The notes: a model not told the origin generated them from the sequence alone. A stretch of 64,000 nucleotides of DNA from Gnetum montanum (GCA_015680685.1 MNCI01020185.1:267104-331103); one strand, 5' to 3'. Shown: positions 34,998 to 48,199, numbered from the stretch's first letter. Translations and numbers: made by a program.

Positions 34998-35524
34998 TTA
35001 AGACCATGATTTCAAAATACACTTTTTTGGCAAGACTCATTTCTCATTCTTGAAATGAGATTTGAGTTTATCCACTTCCTATTAGAACCCCCTAGGAATC
35101 ACTCATTTTATTCAAATGATTATGTTTTTTAATAAAGGAATACTAATTATAAAATAAAATATATTGTTCATTTTTTGGAGGGTCTAACACACAATTACCA
35201 CCCTGCACCCCCTGACAAATCCAAATCCCTCCCCCCTAGGGCCCAAGCCCCACCCAAAAATCTACTTAATTGTATAGTATAGGGATACATATAATTGGTT
35301 CTAGCAATCTCCTTTACTTTTCTAAATTTATTTTTTAAATAAATTACAACCAATTATAAAATATATTGTTCATAACTTTGTAATTTTGTAAAATGTCAAT
35401 TTTTAATTGTTCTACCCTTAATATATAGCCAAAGAGAGTATAACTAGTAAGCCTATTATTTGTGTGTTACATGTTGTAAGTTCAAGTATTTTAACATAGA
35501 CCTATACTTTTATTTTTTAGAACC
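34998..35524. other. AT-rich spacer with C-rich patch
   Basis: A patch at about 35185-35330 resembles 34045-34175 on the other side of the solo LTR (C-rich run, then 'acttttctaaatt'). This may be an old direct duplication. No gene is seen. Confidence 0.35.
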
Positions 35525-35712
35525 TTTATTCTAACATAGTAGTCATGATCTTTTTTCCGAAGTCAAAACTTGGTTGTTTATCTTTATTTTCTATTAACAT
35601 TAACTACATGCTATTAACATAATCATGAAATCAAACTTCCACTTATAAATTCATGTGTGATTTAAAAGTGGATTTTTCTCAAATAGGAAATCACAATAGA
35701 AAGTGCAAAGAT
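35525..35712 (+). repeat. Left arm of long inverted repeat
   Basis: Starts near 'attctaacatagtagtcatg' and is matched by the reverse complement of 36438-36712 over most of its length. Shared blocks include 'ttaacattaactac', 'catgaaa.caaact' and 'ataaattcatg.gtgat'. The arms are separated by about 730 bp of AT-rich DNA. Confidence 0.7.
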
Positions 35713-36437
35713 AAGTATATATAAAAAAACGTATGGTTCTAAAAAATGTGAAAGTAAGCAACATAAACGCAACAAGAAAAATGGCCAAAGAGATGGTTGT
35801 GAATAGGAAATGGGTTTAAAATTTAGAAAAGTAATGTAGATGAATTTGAACTTCTCTACATTGAAAATCAAATACAATTCAGATTATGGTGAATATGAAA
35901 TGGGTTTTAAAATTATAGTGCATATGATTTACATTTTTCTATGTTGAAAATAGAATGCAATTCAGATTATTTTGATATAATGAAAAATAAAATCTATTAG
36001 CTTATAAAATTCTATTTATTTTTTAAAATTTCAAACCTAGTTACAAAAAATGTAATGGATTAAAAATGTTTGGCATTTTTCATATCTACGATACAAACCA
36101 ATTTCAGAACATCCTTGCTTCAAGCATTCATTGTTTTAAGTAGGTTGAAGGATTTTTTTGAAGTTTAACAAATGAAATATATTCTAAAATTTTAAAAAAT
36201 CAATAGAAACATTGTAAGTCATGGTTGTGCAAAAGATTGTTTTTAGACTAATCTTTTACAAAAAACTTCACTTTTGTGTAAAATGGTTGTAGAGGCAACG
36301 ATAGTTATCAAGAGGAGAAATCTACCAAACATTCTTGGTAGTTGCAAGATGCAAAAATAAACAAATAATATGGAATTAGGGATATAATGAAAGAAAAGCA
36401 ATTAAACAATTTGAAGATTCAACAATGTGGATTATTT

Positions 36438-36712
36438 AATTTCTTTCTTTACAGTTTCTATTATGATTTTTCTATCATTTGAGAGAGGTCCACTTTCATA
36501 TCACTCATGAATTTATAGGCAAAAGTTTGGTTTCATGATTATCGAAAGGTTTGGTTTCGTGGTTATGTTAACTACTAGTAGTTAATGTTAACAACAAATA
36601 AAAGTAGATGACTAAGTTTTAACTTTGGATAAAAGATTATGATCAACCGTACAAAAATTAATTTAGAAAATAGAACATGACTACTATGTTAGAATATTGG
36701 TGTAAAGCATTA
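36438..36712 (-). repeat. Right arm of long inverted repeat
   Basis: This is the reverse complement of 35525-35712 with extra insertions; the outer end reads 'catgactactatgttagaat'. No clear target-site duplication flanks the pair. It may be two copies of one dispersed repeat in opposite sense or the ends of a non-autonomous DNA element. Confidence 0.7.
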
Positions 36713-38460
36713 AAAGCATTGCAAAGCACTAATACCCTCATTTGGTTGTAAAAAGTTATCTTTAGCATGCTTTAGCCAAATCTCAATGCACACATCTACA
36801 TATGGTAGCATATAGACATATATGCAAGCAGAATAAGGTGGGATTTAGATATAATGGTGTTATTCATAGCTATCAAGTTCTCAAATAGTTCTCCTCATTG
36901 ACATGAACATCTCTTTATATCAAAGTTCCACTGGAAACTCTATAAGTGTCTTTATCTCAAAATTCTATTAGAATCCCAGTAGTTGTATCAATATGGGGAA
37001 GGATTGAATGTCGAGTCAATCATATTGCTTATCTAAGTGGTTAATACAAGACTCCATTTTTCCAAGAAAAGGAAATGACCCTTGAATGGCTAAGGACCTA
37101 GAAATAGCACATCCCTCATCGCTTGCTCAAAATCAAAGGAAAATAATACATCATGATCCTTTAGAGGGGTGTGATGTTCAATGCCTACTTAGGCCATTGA
37201 GAGTGTGCCTACTAGGTTATTTACCCTAGAGAAGGCACTTAGGTAGAAGATGGGCCAATAAAGATGTATTGGTATCGTTGAACCTGTCTTTCGATGATCC
37301 TTTTTGAAATGAAAATGCAGACTTTCTTTGCTAATTTATTAGTTTGAAAATCATTCTCTATGCATTCCACCAAGTCCTCTTCCATGTTGCTAGTGGTAGT
37401 AGGATTCCAAGCTTTGCCATTTCTAATAATTCCATAGCGAAAGACCAACATAGGATGTTCACAATCCATAAGCCTTTGATTTTGAACCCTATTTCAATAT
37501 TATGGTTAAGGTTTGAGTTCTTGCTTTATTTATTTGCATGCAGTACCTTATCCTTGGTGGTCGATGCTCCTGCCTCCCTTCTATGACCACTAGGACCTCC
37601 CTAAACACCTTTACCACTAGTGCTACTTGATGCTTCTACATTTTGGTTCTCTCCAATCACTATAAGAATAAAGCTTGATTAACAATGGTAAATAATATTT
37701 TTAAGGTAGGTTTGACTTGTTCATTAAAGTCATAAGTTTGATTCTAAGGAACTATGTTATGATATACTAAATTGGATATTAGCTTGAACTAAATTAGTTC
37801 AATAAATTCAAGTACTTATAATGTAATAAAAAATAGATCCATTTATATATTAGTATCATGTACCATTAATTTTTCCTTTATTACTAAACAATGTGATCTC
37901 TCCCTCACGGCTAACGGCTAGAAACCAACTTGTCACCAAGGCATTTGAACTCGCATGGAAAATGATAATGCTAGGCGATTGGAGCAACTCTATTTTTAAA
38001 TAGGAACTTGATTCAAAATTAAAAAGAATGGCTCTAGAATAATAATAAAGGCAAAGGTAATGATGACATCAATAATGACATGTTCAACCCACTATGTCTT
38101 GGATACTCATGATTAAGACAAACCTCTAATAGTCAAACATCACAAACATCGAAATATGATAAATAATTATGCATCACCTTTTCATACCAACTCTCAAGAG
38201 CCTCCACTCAAATTTGACCCCCCAAGTTGCCACAATTTAGATTTCCAAGCCAACTCAATGATTCTCCATTATCCACCTGTGTTCTTCAAAAAATTAAAAG
38301 TGTCATTACCGTAGGCCCACCACTACCAACCTTTAAAACATTTTTTTATGAAAAGCACCACAAAAGATAATCCGTATTCTAAGCTCATTAAAAACCCAAG
38401 GTTCCCTTTGCGTTATGATGCAGTGGTGAAATAATATAATATCATCCAATTGCGAAAATG
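36713..38460. other. AT-rich intergenic stretch, no gene seen
   Basis: Only short ORFs occur. The minus-strand 76-codon frame at 37239-37469 has no motif I recognise. I see nothing else. Confidence 0.4.
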
Positions 38461-38931
38461 AATGCATCGTTTGCTGTTACTTAAGGGGCAAGAGATCCAT
38501 GTGCGAAATTACAAGCGAATAGCGGATTTCTTGTATTCCACTGTATTCCCCCCCAAATTTGAACAAGCAAAGTCTCGATTCTTCACGCTACCAGGCAAGA
38601 AAGATCGACGTGAATTTGGACAGAAGTTTGGAATGATTTGCAGAAATCCCAGCTAGAATTTGAGAGGGGCACAACACCAAGCATAGACAAACTTATCCAC
38701 AAGTTTGAGGAAATTTTGATGCAATTTTCAGTCGAAGAGGAAGGATGGGAAATTTAGTTCAAAGTTTGAATATCGGGGCAAAGTTTTGAGGACAACTTTG
38801 CAGAACGTTTGGTTAAAGAGGAAGGATAGGAAGTTCCGCCGGAAACAAACTTTGAAGATCTAAGAAACGGTAGAGGAAAAACTCGCGGAGAACTTAGTTG
38901 TGGAAATTTTAGCCAATTCGCAGAAGGAAAC

Positions 38932-39345
38932 ATGAATTTGAAGGAGATCGCGCGCAGCATGAGTTGCCGAAGATCCGCGTCGACGCGAGACTTGTCTGCC
39001 TCGATTCTTCGCGAAAGCCTAACTTCTGAAAGTCTGCGATTCACGAAGTACGAAAATCTGAGCCACTCGATGCGATTCGAAGGCCTCGGAACGGAGCTTC
39101 GTGAGGCGGAGTTCCAGAAACCGAAGCAATTTTCCAAAAACCAAGGGTTTCGTGCTTCTTTCTGGAAAAGGAAGCTCAAAAGCATCTCCTTCAATGGCAG
39201 AAACCCTAGGAAATATGCAAACCAGTCGAGTCTGGAAGAAAATGATGTCATTACTGGCAAGTATGAGCTTCAGGAAACCAAGGCCAAAGTTAAGAAGAAA
39301 TATTCATGGCTTCCGGATCGACGCTGGCCTATCCAAGGATGGTAA
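38932..39345 (+). CDS. Unrecognised 137-codon ORF in a CpG-rich island
   Basis: ATG at 38932 gives a 137-codon frame that starts MNLKEIARSMSCRRSAST, is rich in Arg, Ser and Lys, and ends QGW-stop. I recognise no domain. In its favour, this region (about 38560-39345) is much richer in GC and CpG than the surroundings, like the HD-Zip promoter. A donor-like ATG/GTAAAA near the end (39339-39346) precedes T-rich sequence, so it may be a first exon. Against it, a long ORF also exists on the other strand (38754-39260), as happens in GC-rich DNA, and no second exon is evident. It could equally be an untranslated leader or gene relic. Confidence 0.3.
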   Translation: MNLKEIARSMSCRRSASTRDLSASILRESLTSESLRFTKYENLSHSMRFEGLGTELREAEFQKPKQFSKNQGFRASFWKRKLKSISFNGRNPRKYANQSSLEENDVITGKYELQETKAKVKKKYSWLPDRRWPIQGW

Positions 39346-39666
39346 AATCTACATTTTCCGTGACTTTTCATTTTGTATTTTGCGCTTTCCTGTGCATAGA
39401 TTGTTGTTTTCCGTTGCCTGGATTGCGGATTTTTATCTTATCTGTTATGCAGAAAATTAAATAGCATGTATGTATTTTTACAATTTGATGTGATTTTATT
39501 GGTTTTAAAACCTCGATGCTATGCTTGGGCTGGCTCTTAAACCAAGGGTTTGACATTTACCATGAATCCGTTGGATGCTTTTTCTAGTTCATGGGAATAT
39601 GTTGTTGTATGATGTGACTGTTCAACAAGGAAATAAACAGAAAATTCTTTCCATAACTGAGAGAAA

Positions 39667-39866
39667 TGATAATAACAGATAGGACACTTGATCTTAGACT
39701 AAATGCCGAGAAAGGTAAGAACAGACAGTACCCTTGATCTTAGCCAAAAGGCCGTAAATGCTGAGAAAGGTACCCTTGATCTTAGCCAAAAGGCCGTAAA
39801 TGCTGAGAAAGGTAAGGTAAGAATAGATGGTACACTTGATCTTAGCCAAGCCGCCAAGAAAAGTAT
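39667..39866 (-). pseudogene. Tandem array of four U2 snRNA 5'-end copies
   Basis: The minus strand repeats the first 35-52 nt of U2 snRNA, whose start is 'atacctttctcggcctttt' followed by 'ggctaagatcaagtg'. Copies lie at 39667-39717, 39718-39772, 39773-39814 and 39819-39866. Copies 2 and 3 share an 8-bp insert (taaatgct) after the GGCC, so one arose from the other. None has the rest of U2 (Sm site, later stems), and no upstream USE/TATA is seen, so these are truncated pseudogenes. Confidence 0.85.
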
Positions 39867-41541
39867 AACCGAAAGAACATAAAAGGAAAATATTTTCCAT
39901 AACAGAAAAAAATGATGTCAAGATGAAATATTCAGAGGCTCCTCCATACTGTGTGCGTGTATATTTTTGTTTAATTTTTTAACTAACCCATAGAAATTTC
40001 AACTTTCACTAATTCAAAGATGAACCTCTCCTACACTACCGAAGAATCCAAATCTAACACGTACCGTAGCATAGTGACGGGAGTATGCAACTGCCACCCT
40101 CTAAGCTTGAGCTTTGTCTAAGAATACGAATACTTAAAGAGATATTACAAAATCATGTAAGTTTTTTTGCTATAACATTATCATGTTGTTTCAAATGGAT
40201 AGTCACAACATAGAGAAGAAACACATACAACTCATCCTCAAGAGCTTTCGCATGTGCTCTTCTCAAAGGAGTTGAATCTATCTTCCACTTTCAATTCTAA
40301 GATGATGTAAACCTAAGCAAAGCTTGTTGATGCCACTATGATACTTGATTAGAATAGTAGCTAAGAGATAGTGAGCTTCTCCAACCAATTTATTATATTA
40401 ATGTGATGTAAATAAAATTGTTTCATGCCTTTTGTATTACACAACCGTGTTGAAACCTTCTACTTAATTAATTGGTGAATATGCTTAGGGTTTTGTTAGA
40501 CTTCCTTTTGAGAAATATTCCATTTTCTCAACTATTGCATAACCTAAAAATACCAACCATGGCTTTGTGAATCCTCGTAAACTACTTTAGAGGATTTGTC
40601 TTGCCTTGAGATATGCAACCTATGAGCGTTTGCAACAAATTGCCACAAAATCACATTTAAATGATAACATTGAATAGTGCTTGCATCTTCACTTCAACTC
40701 AAAAAAGAAATGCTTTTTGTACCCTCCCCAAAGAGCACAACCATATTTGAAAATTTGTTTTCTAACCTTTTAAGCTCAAAGTACTAAATCCTTGCATTTG
40801 TTTTTAAAAGCATATTAAAAGCTTCTAGTATGTTTTTAAGCACTTCCCCACTTGTAATTATTCATTAAATAAAATCCACATTTAAAAGAATTTCAATCTA
40901 TCATAGTACCAAAGTTTTAAAACAATGCATTGCAAGTGCACTTTACCTTCTAAAAAAAACAGGGTAACATAATTGCTATAAGTAAGAAGTTTGATCATCC
41001 CATGTAATACATCATCTCAAAATAACAAAGTCAAAATAACCAAGTCACACAATAGCTTAAATCGTATGCATCCACAGATTTCTATAATTTTTATAAAATT
41101 CAGTTGTGCATCCGCAGATTTCTATTGTAAAGTACTCATTGATCAAAACCTTGCTTGCATAAAGGAGACAACCCAAAGAACATTAAAGGTGACACCAATT
41201 ATTACACTAGAATATCTATAACAATCAACCCATACTTTTCACAATAAAACCACATCTCCTCCATCGGTGATGACCAAAACAACACAAACACTTTGAAAGA
41301 ATTATGACATGATTTTTAAAGGGCGATGGAAAATAAAAAATCCAAAAACATCTAAGATTTGCCAAATTCATAACATCGAGAGAATATTCATAGTTCAGTG
41401 AACGTGGTCTCACGTAGCCATAAAAACAAATGCGTTACATCTTTGGCAAGCTCAACTGCACACATTCAGCAGTTGCAAAAGGTCATGATACATTAATGTT
41501 ACAATTTTCTTCAAAAACAAAGGAAAATTTTTTTGAGATCC
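39867..41541. other. AT-rich spacer and presumed 3' end of the SPOC gene
   Basis: There is no recognisable gene. The 3'UTR of the minus-strand TFIIS/SPOC gene must lie at its right end. No clear polyadenylation signal was identified. Confidence 0.4.
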
Positions 41542-44500
41542 CTATCTCCTATTTCTGGCATCAAAGAAGTGTATATCAGGGCCACCAAGTGCAGGCGGAC
41601 CATTCCAAAATACTGGCCTTCGTGGTACCATGATTTGCATATCCATACCAGTCAGAGGTCTATTTCCTGCATGTGCATGTGGCTGTGGCTGTGGCTGTGG
41701 TGGCGTTGGAAGCATAGATGGACCCATGTGATGACCCATTTCCATGTGTCCAGACATATGCATTGAAGGATGGGGAGCTGGAGCATGTGCCCTAACATGT
41801 GGCTGTGGTGTTGCCAGTACATGATTCACGTTTCCTCGTTGATGTTGTGCTTGTAGCGGCATGTGAGGATGAAGTGGGCCAGGAGGAGGAGGAGGGGGGG
41901 GATGATGATGCATTTGATGTATATTTCCAAATTGATGATTTGCATGCATTGGATGATGATGCTGATGATGATTTCCATACTGATCCTGAGGAGGAGGAGG
42001 AGGAGGAGGAGGAGGAGCCTTAAACGTATTTGGATAAGGGTTAAAATTAGGAGGCTGCGGAGGTGGAGGTGGAGGTGGAGGTGGAAAATTCTCGTTAGGG
42101 TCGCTGTGACCATATTTGTGAATTAAGTCAGTATTATGGTCACTGTGACCGTACTTGTGAATCAGCTCTCGGATCTGGTCAGGTGTCTGCTGGGTTAAAG
42201 CTGTGGGTGTTCTGGAAGAAGTCTGCTGCTGCTGTAAATTAAGGTTCTGCATGTTAGGCTTTTGCATGAGCACCTGGGGTGCCTGTGCAGTCTCAAGCAG
42301 CGGCATGGGTCCAGAAGAAGGAGCAGCAGCAGCAACAGCAGTTGAAGTTAGCTGAGAGATGGGGGCCGTTACAGCAGCAGCAGCAGGAGTGTATTGAGGC
42401 ATTGAATTCGTTACTGGAGGGATATACTGGGACTGTGGCTGCCTGGAATGCTGATGGTAAGGTTCTAGTGGTTGTTGCCTGGAATGCTGCTGGAAAGGTT
42501 CTACTTCAGGGTGAGGATTATAGTCAAATTCAGGAAGGTCATCGTCATCATCCATGCTGCTGCTGTGTGGTGCTCGGTTTGGAGGGTTTGGTAGCATTGC
42601 AGACCTGTGACCAATTGTTTCAGGACCGAATCCTGGGGGCACATCATCATCCATTAATTCATCATCATCATCATTAGTTGAGGGGTAATAATTTCTCATG
42701 CCATTCTCAGATGCTACACTAGTGGGCCTGGAGCTAAATTGAGCTATCCCTTTTACTTCATCATGATGAGAATTTGTTTTTTTCATCGCCATCTTTGATA
42801 GTAAAGCTAGACTTTCATTAGAAGGATGTGTAGTAGTATTTCTAGGATGGTAATGATCCATCACAAATTTAGAGCTTTCTTTTCCAATGGAAGCCGATTT
42901 AAAATCTTCAGGGGTGGGAGAATCCATTATTTGACTAGACAAAGCAAATTTGTTGGCATTCACATATTCTGTTGTTTTAGTATTATGCTTCGGAACCTTG
43001 AGCATAACATTAGAGGTTACATTGTTCATTCTCCAGACAACACATCCAATGAAACCAACCATGTTATTTAAATCCTCAAATGTTTGCTGGGAGGAATATT
43101 TATTCAGAATCTTGAAAATTGAATCATCAGGAGGACACAAATACAGCTCGACCCCTGGAACAGGCTCGGCAAATCCAACTCTTTCACTTTGCTTGTATGA
43201 TTCAACAACCTGCAAAAGTGCACCAGCGACTGGGTAAGACAAGAACAGTTAAAACACGTAAAAGGCACCCAGGATAAACTCTGAAAAACAAACTCACCTC
43301 CTGAATATTCGCCGCAACATTTTCGGAGTACCGGCTATACGTAATTAATGCAACCTACAGATCAAGAAAAGAACTTTCATAAGCTAATTGATGAATTGCT
43401 AAAATTCTAATACAGTTTTTTTTTTCCTGCAAGCACAGTTTTTATCAAACAGTTAAAACTTCTGGAGGCAAAAACATGATGCATGATACGGATTTGTATT
43501 GCGGGAATTATTATCGTATAAATGCCCTTATAATTAGATGCAAATAAGATGATCAGTGCCGTTAGATGCGGACGGCAACAATAAATTAACGTATAAATGC
43601 ATGATTTACTATTTACAACACCTGGGTAGCACGCCAAAAGATTCGAACTTGTTAAAGCTTTTATACAATTAATTATTTCAAAACTGAGATTTGACAAGCT
43701 TGATGGTACCCAAAAAAGGCAACTAATTAAACACGACAGATTCTTTACTCGATGTTCCCCGAATTTTACATTGATTCATATTTCCCTTATTTAATTTAAA
43801 ATCCCATACATGGTGGATTGCTGGAAATGCTTCTCTTTCAAAATGTTCACATCCAATCAAGATCAAGCTCTCCATATTTCGTCAATAGCTATTAATAAAA
43901 ATGCCTTAGGTAAGTTCTGATATCTTTAGAGATATTTGTGATGTGATCAGCATATCATCTATATGTACTTGCTACTCGCGACTCGTTTTGTGCCCCGGCC
44001 ACCATAGAGCCGGGTTTTCCTTTTCCCCAAAAAAAAAATGAAACAAGGCTTCCTAAAAATTTAAAACGTGATTCAAGTTCTAACTATGGATACATGTATA
44101 TCTGAATTTGTATTAAGATTTTTAAAAGGATAAAACTCAATTAACTTGCACATACATCTAGTTTGCCACTTTATTTTCACGTATCAATGGAAAATATGAA
44201 ATCCAGAAACTCTCAATAAATTCAAAGAGGGAACCCCAACAACAATACATGTTGGGATACTTCCAACAACCAAACAAGAACAATGATAATTATTAAAAAT
44301 GAGTTCTCTAAACATTGCTGCTGCATAAATTTAAGATAAACTTATCACCAACAACGAAAAAACGTGATTATTACATGTTCACCATAGCTCCTTGGGAAAC
44401 ACAATCCAACAGTAACCTGATCATTAACTCATAGCCAACAATTGTGTTTATTGAGCAACTCTTGTAATTATTTAGCATCCAGAATTAAGTTACGTAAAAC

Positions 44501-46309
44501 TTGGTGCATTAAAGCAGCTCAAAAAAATTACATCCGGTCACAACACATCAAAAATAGTTAATCTAATAATCATAGCTACAGTAATTGGAATTAAAAAATA
44601 AAGAATTAAAACCTATAAGCAAACATGTAAATTAAGATACCATGACGGTTCGACTGCGTGAATGTCGAAGCTCCTGCATAAAATTCTCAAATGCATCTAA
44701 TCTTACTCTTCCCTTGACTTCAAGATTTGCCGGCCACTCTTTCGTTGATGTCTTATCCCCGCTGTATTAAATACATGAGCCAAAAATTAGAAAAATAAAC
44801 TTCATTTGCTTAAAACATTTTTTATAATACAAGCAACTCAACAATGTTCACTCTTGTCATACGAGGAATTATTTTATAGTACCTTTTAAAAAATACTGAA
44901 ACTGTTTGCATGTTTGACGGATTTAACTGTAATGCTCCCTCCCAGAGCTTTTCAAGAGAGTGACACACACTATCATTTATGGTTTCAATGCGAGACTTTG
45001 TAGCCTCTGAAAAATACTCGGTCTCAACATTATCATGTGATGGATCATTCATGGTGGATTTTATGTATTCATCAAAACTGAGTAACTTAGGAAGAGGTGT
45101 CTTCTCTTCAGCTGAATTCATACTTGCAAGCACTTTGCCAGCAGCCTCAACGGTTGTTGCTAGAGTCAAATTCCTTGGTGAATTTTCCATCGTTTCATTC
45201 TGATTATTGTCATTCTGAATACCAATATCTTTTTCCGCAGCTGGAATTTCAGTTGACCCGTGAATATCCTCATCTAATTTCAACTGCAGAGTAGTTCCAA
45301 CTGAAACTTCAGGAACTACATCATCATTGCCAATAAATACAACTTGATATTCTCCTTTATGTGTTTTCTTCACAAGTCTTTTGGGTCCATTGTCAGCATC
45401 AGGCAACACTTTCATATTATCTAGTTCATTAGCCTTGTTAATCCTCCACTGAGATAATTCCTTTGATGCCAGTTCTTCTGCGCTCATTGAACATAGGGCT
45501 TCTGGTGTAATTTCACCGGAGACAACACGAGCCCTCAACTCAGGATTATTTTTATCCTTAAGATTAAACATGAGAGACCGCCCTTTCTCCTTGTATTTCT
45601 TGCTTACACCATTATATTTTCTAAACAGCTCACCTTCAATATCCTTTGCCAACATCTGCACCAGATCATCCTTACCACTGGCCTCACTCTTGCTTTCATC
45701 TTCAAGAATTTTCTGTTTTGATGTGGCTAGCTCCTCTGGCAAGGTAAGAGTCGAAGCATTCGAATCCAAATCATTGTGTGGTGAAATAGTTTCAATCTCC
45801 ATACATTGTCTCTTTTCAGAGCCCTCCATAGAATCATCGCCACAAGAATCATCTCTAACTCTTTTCAGATTTTTTGGAGAATCAGCTTTCAAATTTTCAG
45901 AAGAATCAACTATAAAACTTTTGTCGTTTCCGCTATTGCTTGATTCATTTAAATTTTCTATGTCTGAAGCTACGGCATCGCCTTTGTTACCTTCATATAA
46001 AACTATCTGCATCTGTGAATTGTTTTCATCATGTACACAAACCTTCTTTGACTGCTCATCAGCAACCATAGCCAAAGCAGCTGCAAAGGTTTCCCTCAGT
46101 TTAGATCTCATTGTCTCCGTTGAATTAGCATTGCCTTTTGGAGAAGTAATACTTTGCACTTGTCTCCTCTCTTGAGGATTCTGAAAGTTAATTATATTGT
46201 TTGGTACTGCAGAAAGAGGAATTATTGGAATATTGTTTAGCGCTGAAGAGTCTCCTTCCGTTGAGCCCAAACTAATGTTGTTCTCATATGATCCTTCAAC
46301 AACCTCCAT
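41542..46309 (-). CDS. TFIIS-central and SPOC domain transcription-associated protein, 4 coding exons, 1090 aa
   Basis: Coding exons in transcript order are 46309-44883, 44761-44641, 43354-43298 and 43209-41542, all with GT-AG junctions and kept frame. The TFIIS central (M) domain lies at about 215-300, with LAKDIEGELFRKYNGVSKKY, MFNLKDKNNPELRARV and LASKELSQWR. The SPOC domain spans exons 1-4 at about 455-590, with LWEGALQLN, STKEWPANLEVKGRVRLDAF and ERVGFAEPVPGVELYLCP. An acidic stretch with DDDVPPGFGP and LPEFDY follows, then a Gln/Pro/His-rich tail with long Pro runs. Plant relatives (Arabidopsis At5g25520/At5g11430 type) are nuclear and thought to act with RNA polymerase II. Start chosen at 46309 because TAG lies in frame 9 bases upstream in the same exon. 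No lesion seen; exact function unknown. Confidence 0.93.
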
Positions 46310-47252
46310 TTCTTTCTACGTAGAAATATTTCTGCAGTTACCAGATATAAGGCTGGAAGAGAGACATAAAACTGAAATTCCATAAATAATCATGAATTAG
46401 AGGACTATGAAATTTCAATAATTCCAACAACTAGGAGAACAATGAATATTAGTCAATCGAATAACATCACAAGGTATAAACAACCCTTTAGCATCAAAAT
46501 TTTAACATTACAGACATAACTTTAAAAGATATATCTATACCGCTACGTTAAGCTTGTAAACATTCGTATTGCCTATTTTTGAAAAGTTTTACAATCAGGA
46601 AACTAAACAAATTTTGTAAACTCTTGAAAAACTATATTTATATTCTCTTTAACAAATCCAGGAAAAAATGATTAAACTAAAACAGCAGATATTTTAAGAA
46701 ATAAAATCCAAACAATGCAACTGATTAAAACCTAAAACAAAACTCAACATTAAGATACTGCAATTAATAAACCAAAAAACACCAGGAATGTTTGTGAATT
46801 AAAAGACAGTAAAACTAACAAGACGAAAAAGAAACAAAAATCAATCGTTGGTACTTTTCTAGAAAGAACAGAAACTTTACTGAAAAACAAAACGCAGAGT
46901 GAAACATACTGAAAAATAACAAATTGGTAAAAGCAGGAAAAATCATGATAGTAACAGACTCCATCGATTGAGCAAGCCTAACATTTGAAATATTTCAATG
47001 CTAAATTGTTGCTGGAGCCTACGCGTTATATATTGCCAAACGATGGATCGAAGAGAAAGCTTGCTTTAAAATAGAACTTGACAGCGGAAAATAGCACCAT
47101 ACATCAAACATTAATTGCATGGCATCAATGAAATTTTAAAAGCTACTAAACAAATTTCCAAATAAATAAATAACTGAAACAGCAAGCTTCCGCCAAACAC
47201 TGGACGCAGAGCAAAATGTTTTAGCGGACAAAACACTGATTAGCGATTAAGT

Positions 47253-47302
47253 TCTAGCTGCAATTAGGATTACAAAAGCTCGCCTAAATATATACCCTAA
47301 CC
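47253..47302. repeat. 50-bp direct repeat in leader intron, copy 1
   Basis: 'tctagctgcaattaggatta' and following bases recur at 48200-48249 with a few changes, ending in 'ataccctaac' in both. Confidence 0.75.
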
Positions 47303-48199
47303 AGAGGGGAAGGTTGAACAATAAGGGGGTGAGGTATACTTGCCACCGGTACTAGGAGGTAATAGGAGGGGTCTGTACACCCGGTAATAATAGGCACAAA
47401 AATTTATTCTTTCTAAGTCCTAAAGAATCAATATAGCCTAAACCCTAACAGAAATTATTAGTAAGGCAGTTAACGAAAGAAGCAACAGAGCCTACATCGC
47501 ATAGTCTTATACAGTATATATGGAATGGTTCTCTCTGCAACAAAAAAAAGAAGGAAAGAATCGTTATGTTACGGCCCTGGAATGGTTGGCAGGAAGTAAA
47601 GAATTGCTGTTTCACGGTACAAAAGGTAACAAGCATAAGGAGCAATAATTGAAATTCTCCGAGCATGGCTAAAAAGCATTACTTCTGCAATTTAAACACC
47701 ATTAATGAAAAAAGGAACGAAGAACAAGCCAAAATCAATCATGCTTCATACTCAATGAAGTGTATCACTCACCTCACCTACGCCACAACAAATCTAGTTC
47801 GCAGCAATTTTGCAAAGTAAAGATAAAAACGAAAGAAACAATTAGAAAGCAAAGCTGAAATGGGAAGAAAAACTTGCTGACGACAACATGCTTATGTCTC
47901 TGGCTTCATTAAGAGAGGAATGTGTACTACTATAGACAAAGATTAAGAGATGTTTATTCCTATGCAGCGTGCTTCTACAAATCTCGTAGAGAAAATTGCT
48001 GGAGTTTTAACCGAGTAAATGGCCGGAGTTTCTATCAAAGAAATTACTTTTCATGTGGCAACTAAATAATTTTTGATTTGGTCATGTAACATAAGTCTCA
48101 TAAAATAGTGATGGGCTGAGGCGGTTGTAAGTGCCTATGAAACCGGTTATCACCGATGTTAAGTACCGCCAGCCCCTACTGCTCCACCTTCCCTTAAGG

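Noticed and set aside
38754-39260. 168-codon minus-strand ORF
   Set aside because: Shadow of the same CpG-rich island; no domain, and its plus-strand partner has a better start and a possible donor site.
41880-42130. Acidic and basic ORFs on the plus strand opposite the SPOC gene
   Set aside because: They are translations of the proline- and histidine-coding repeats in other frames.
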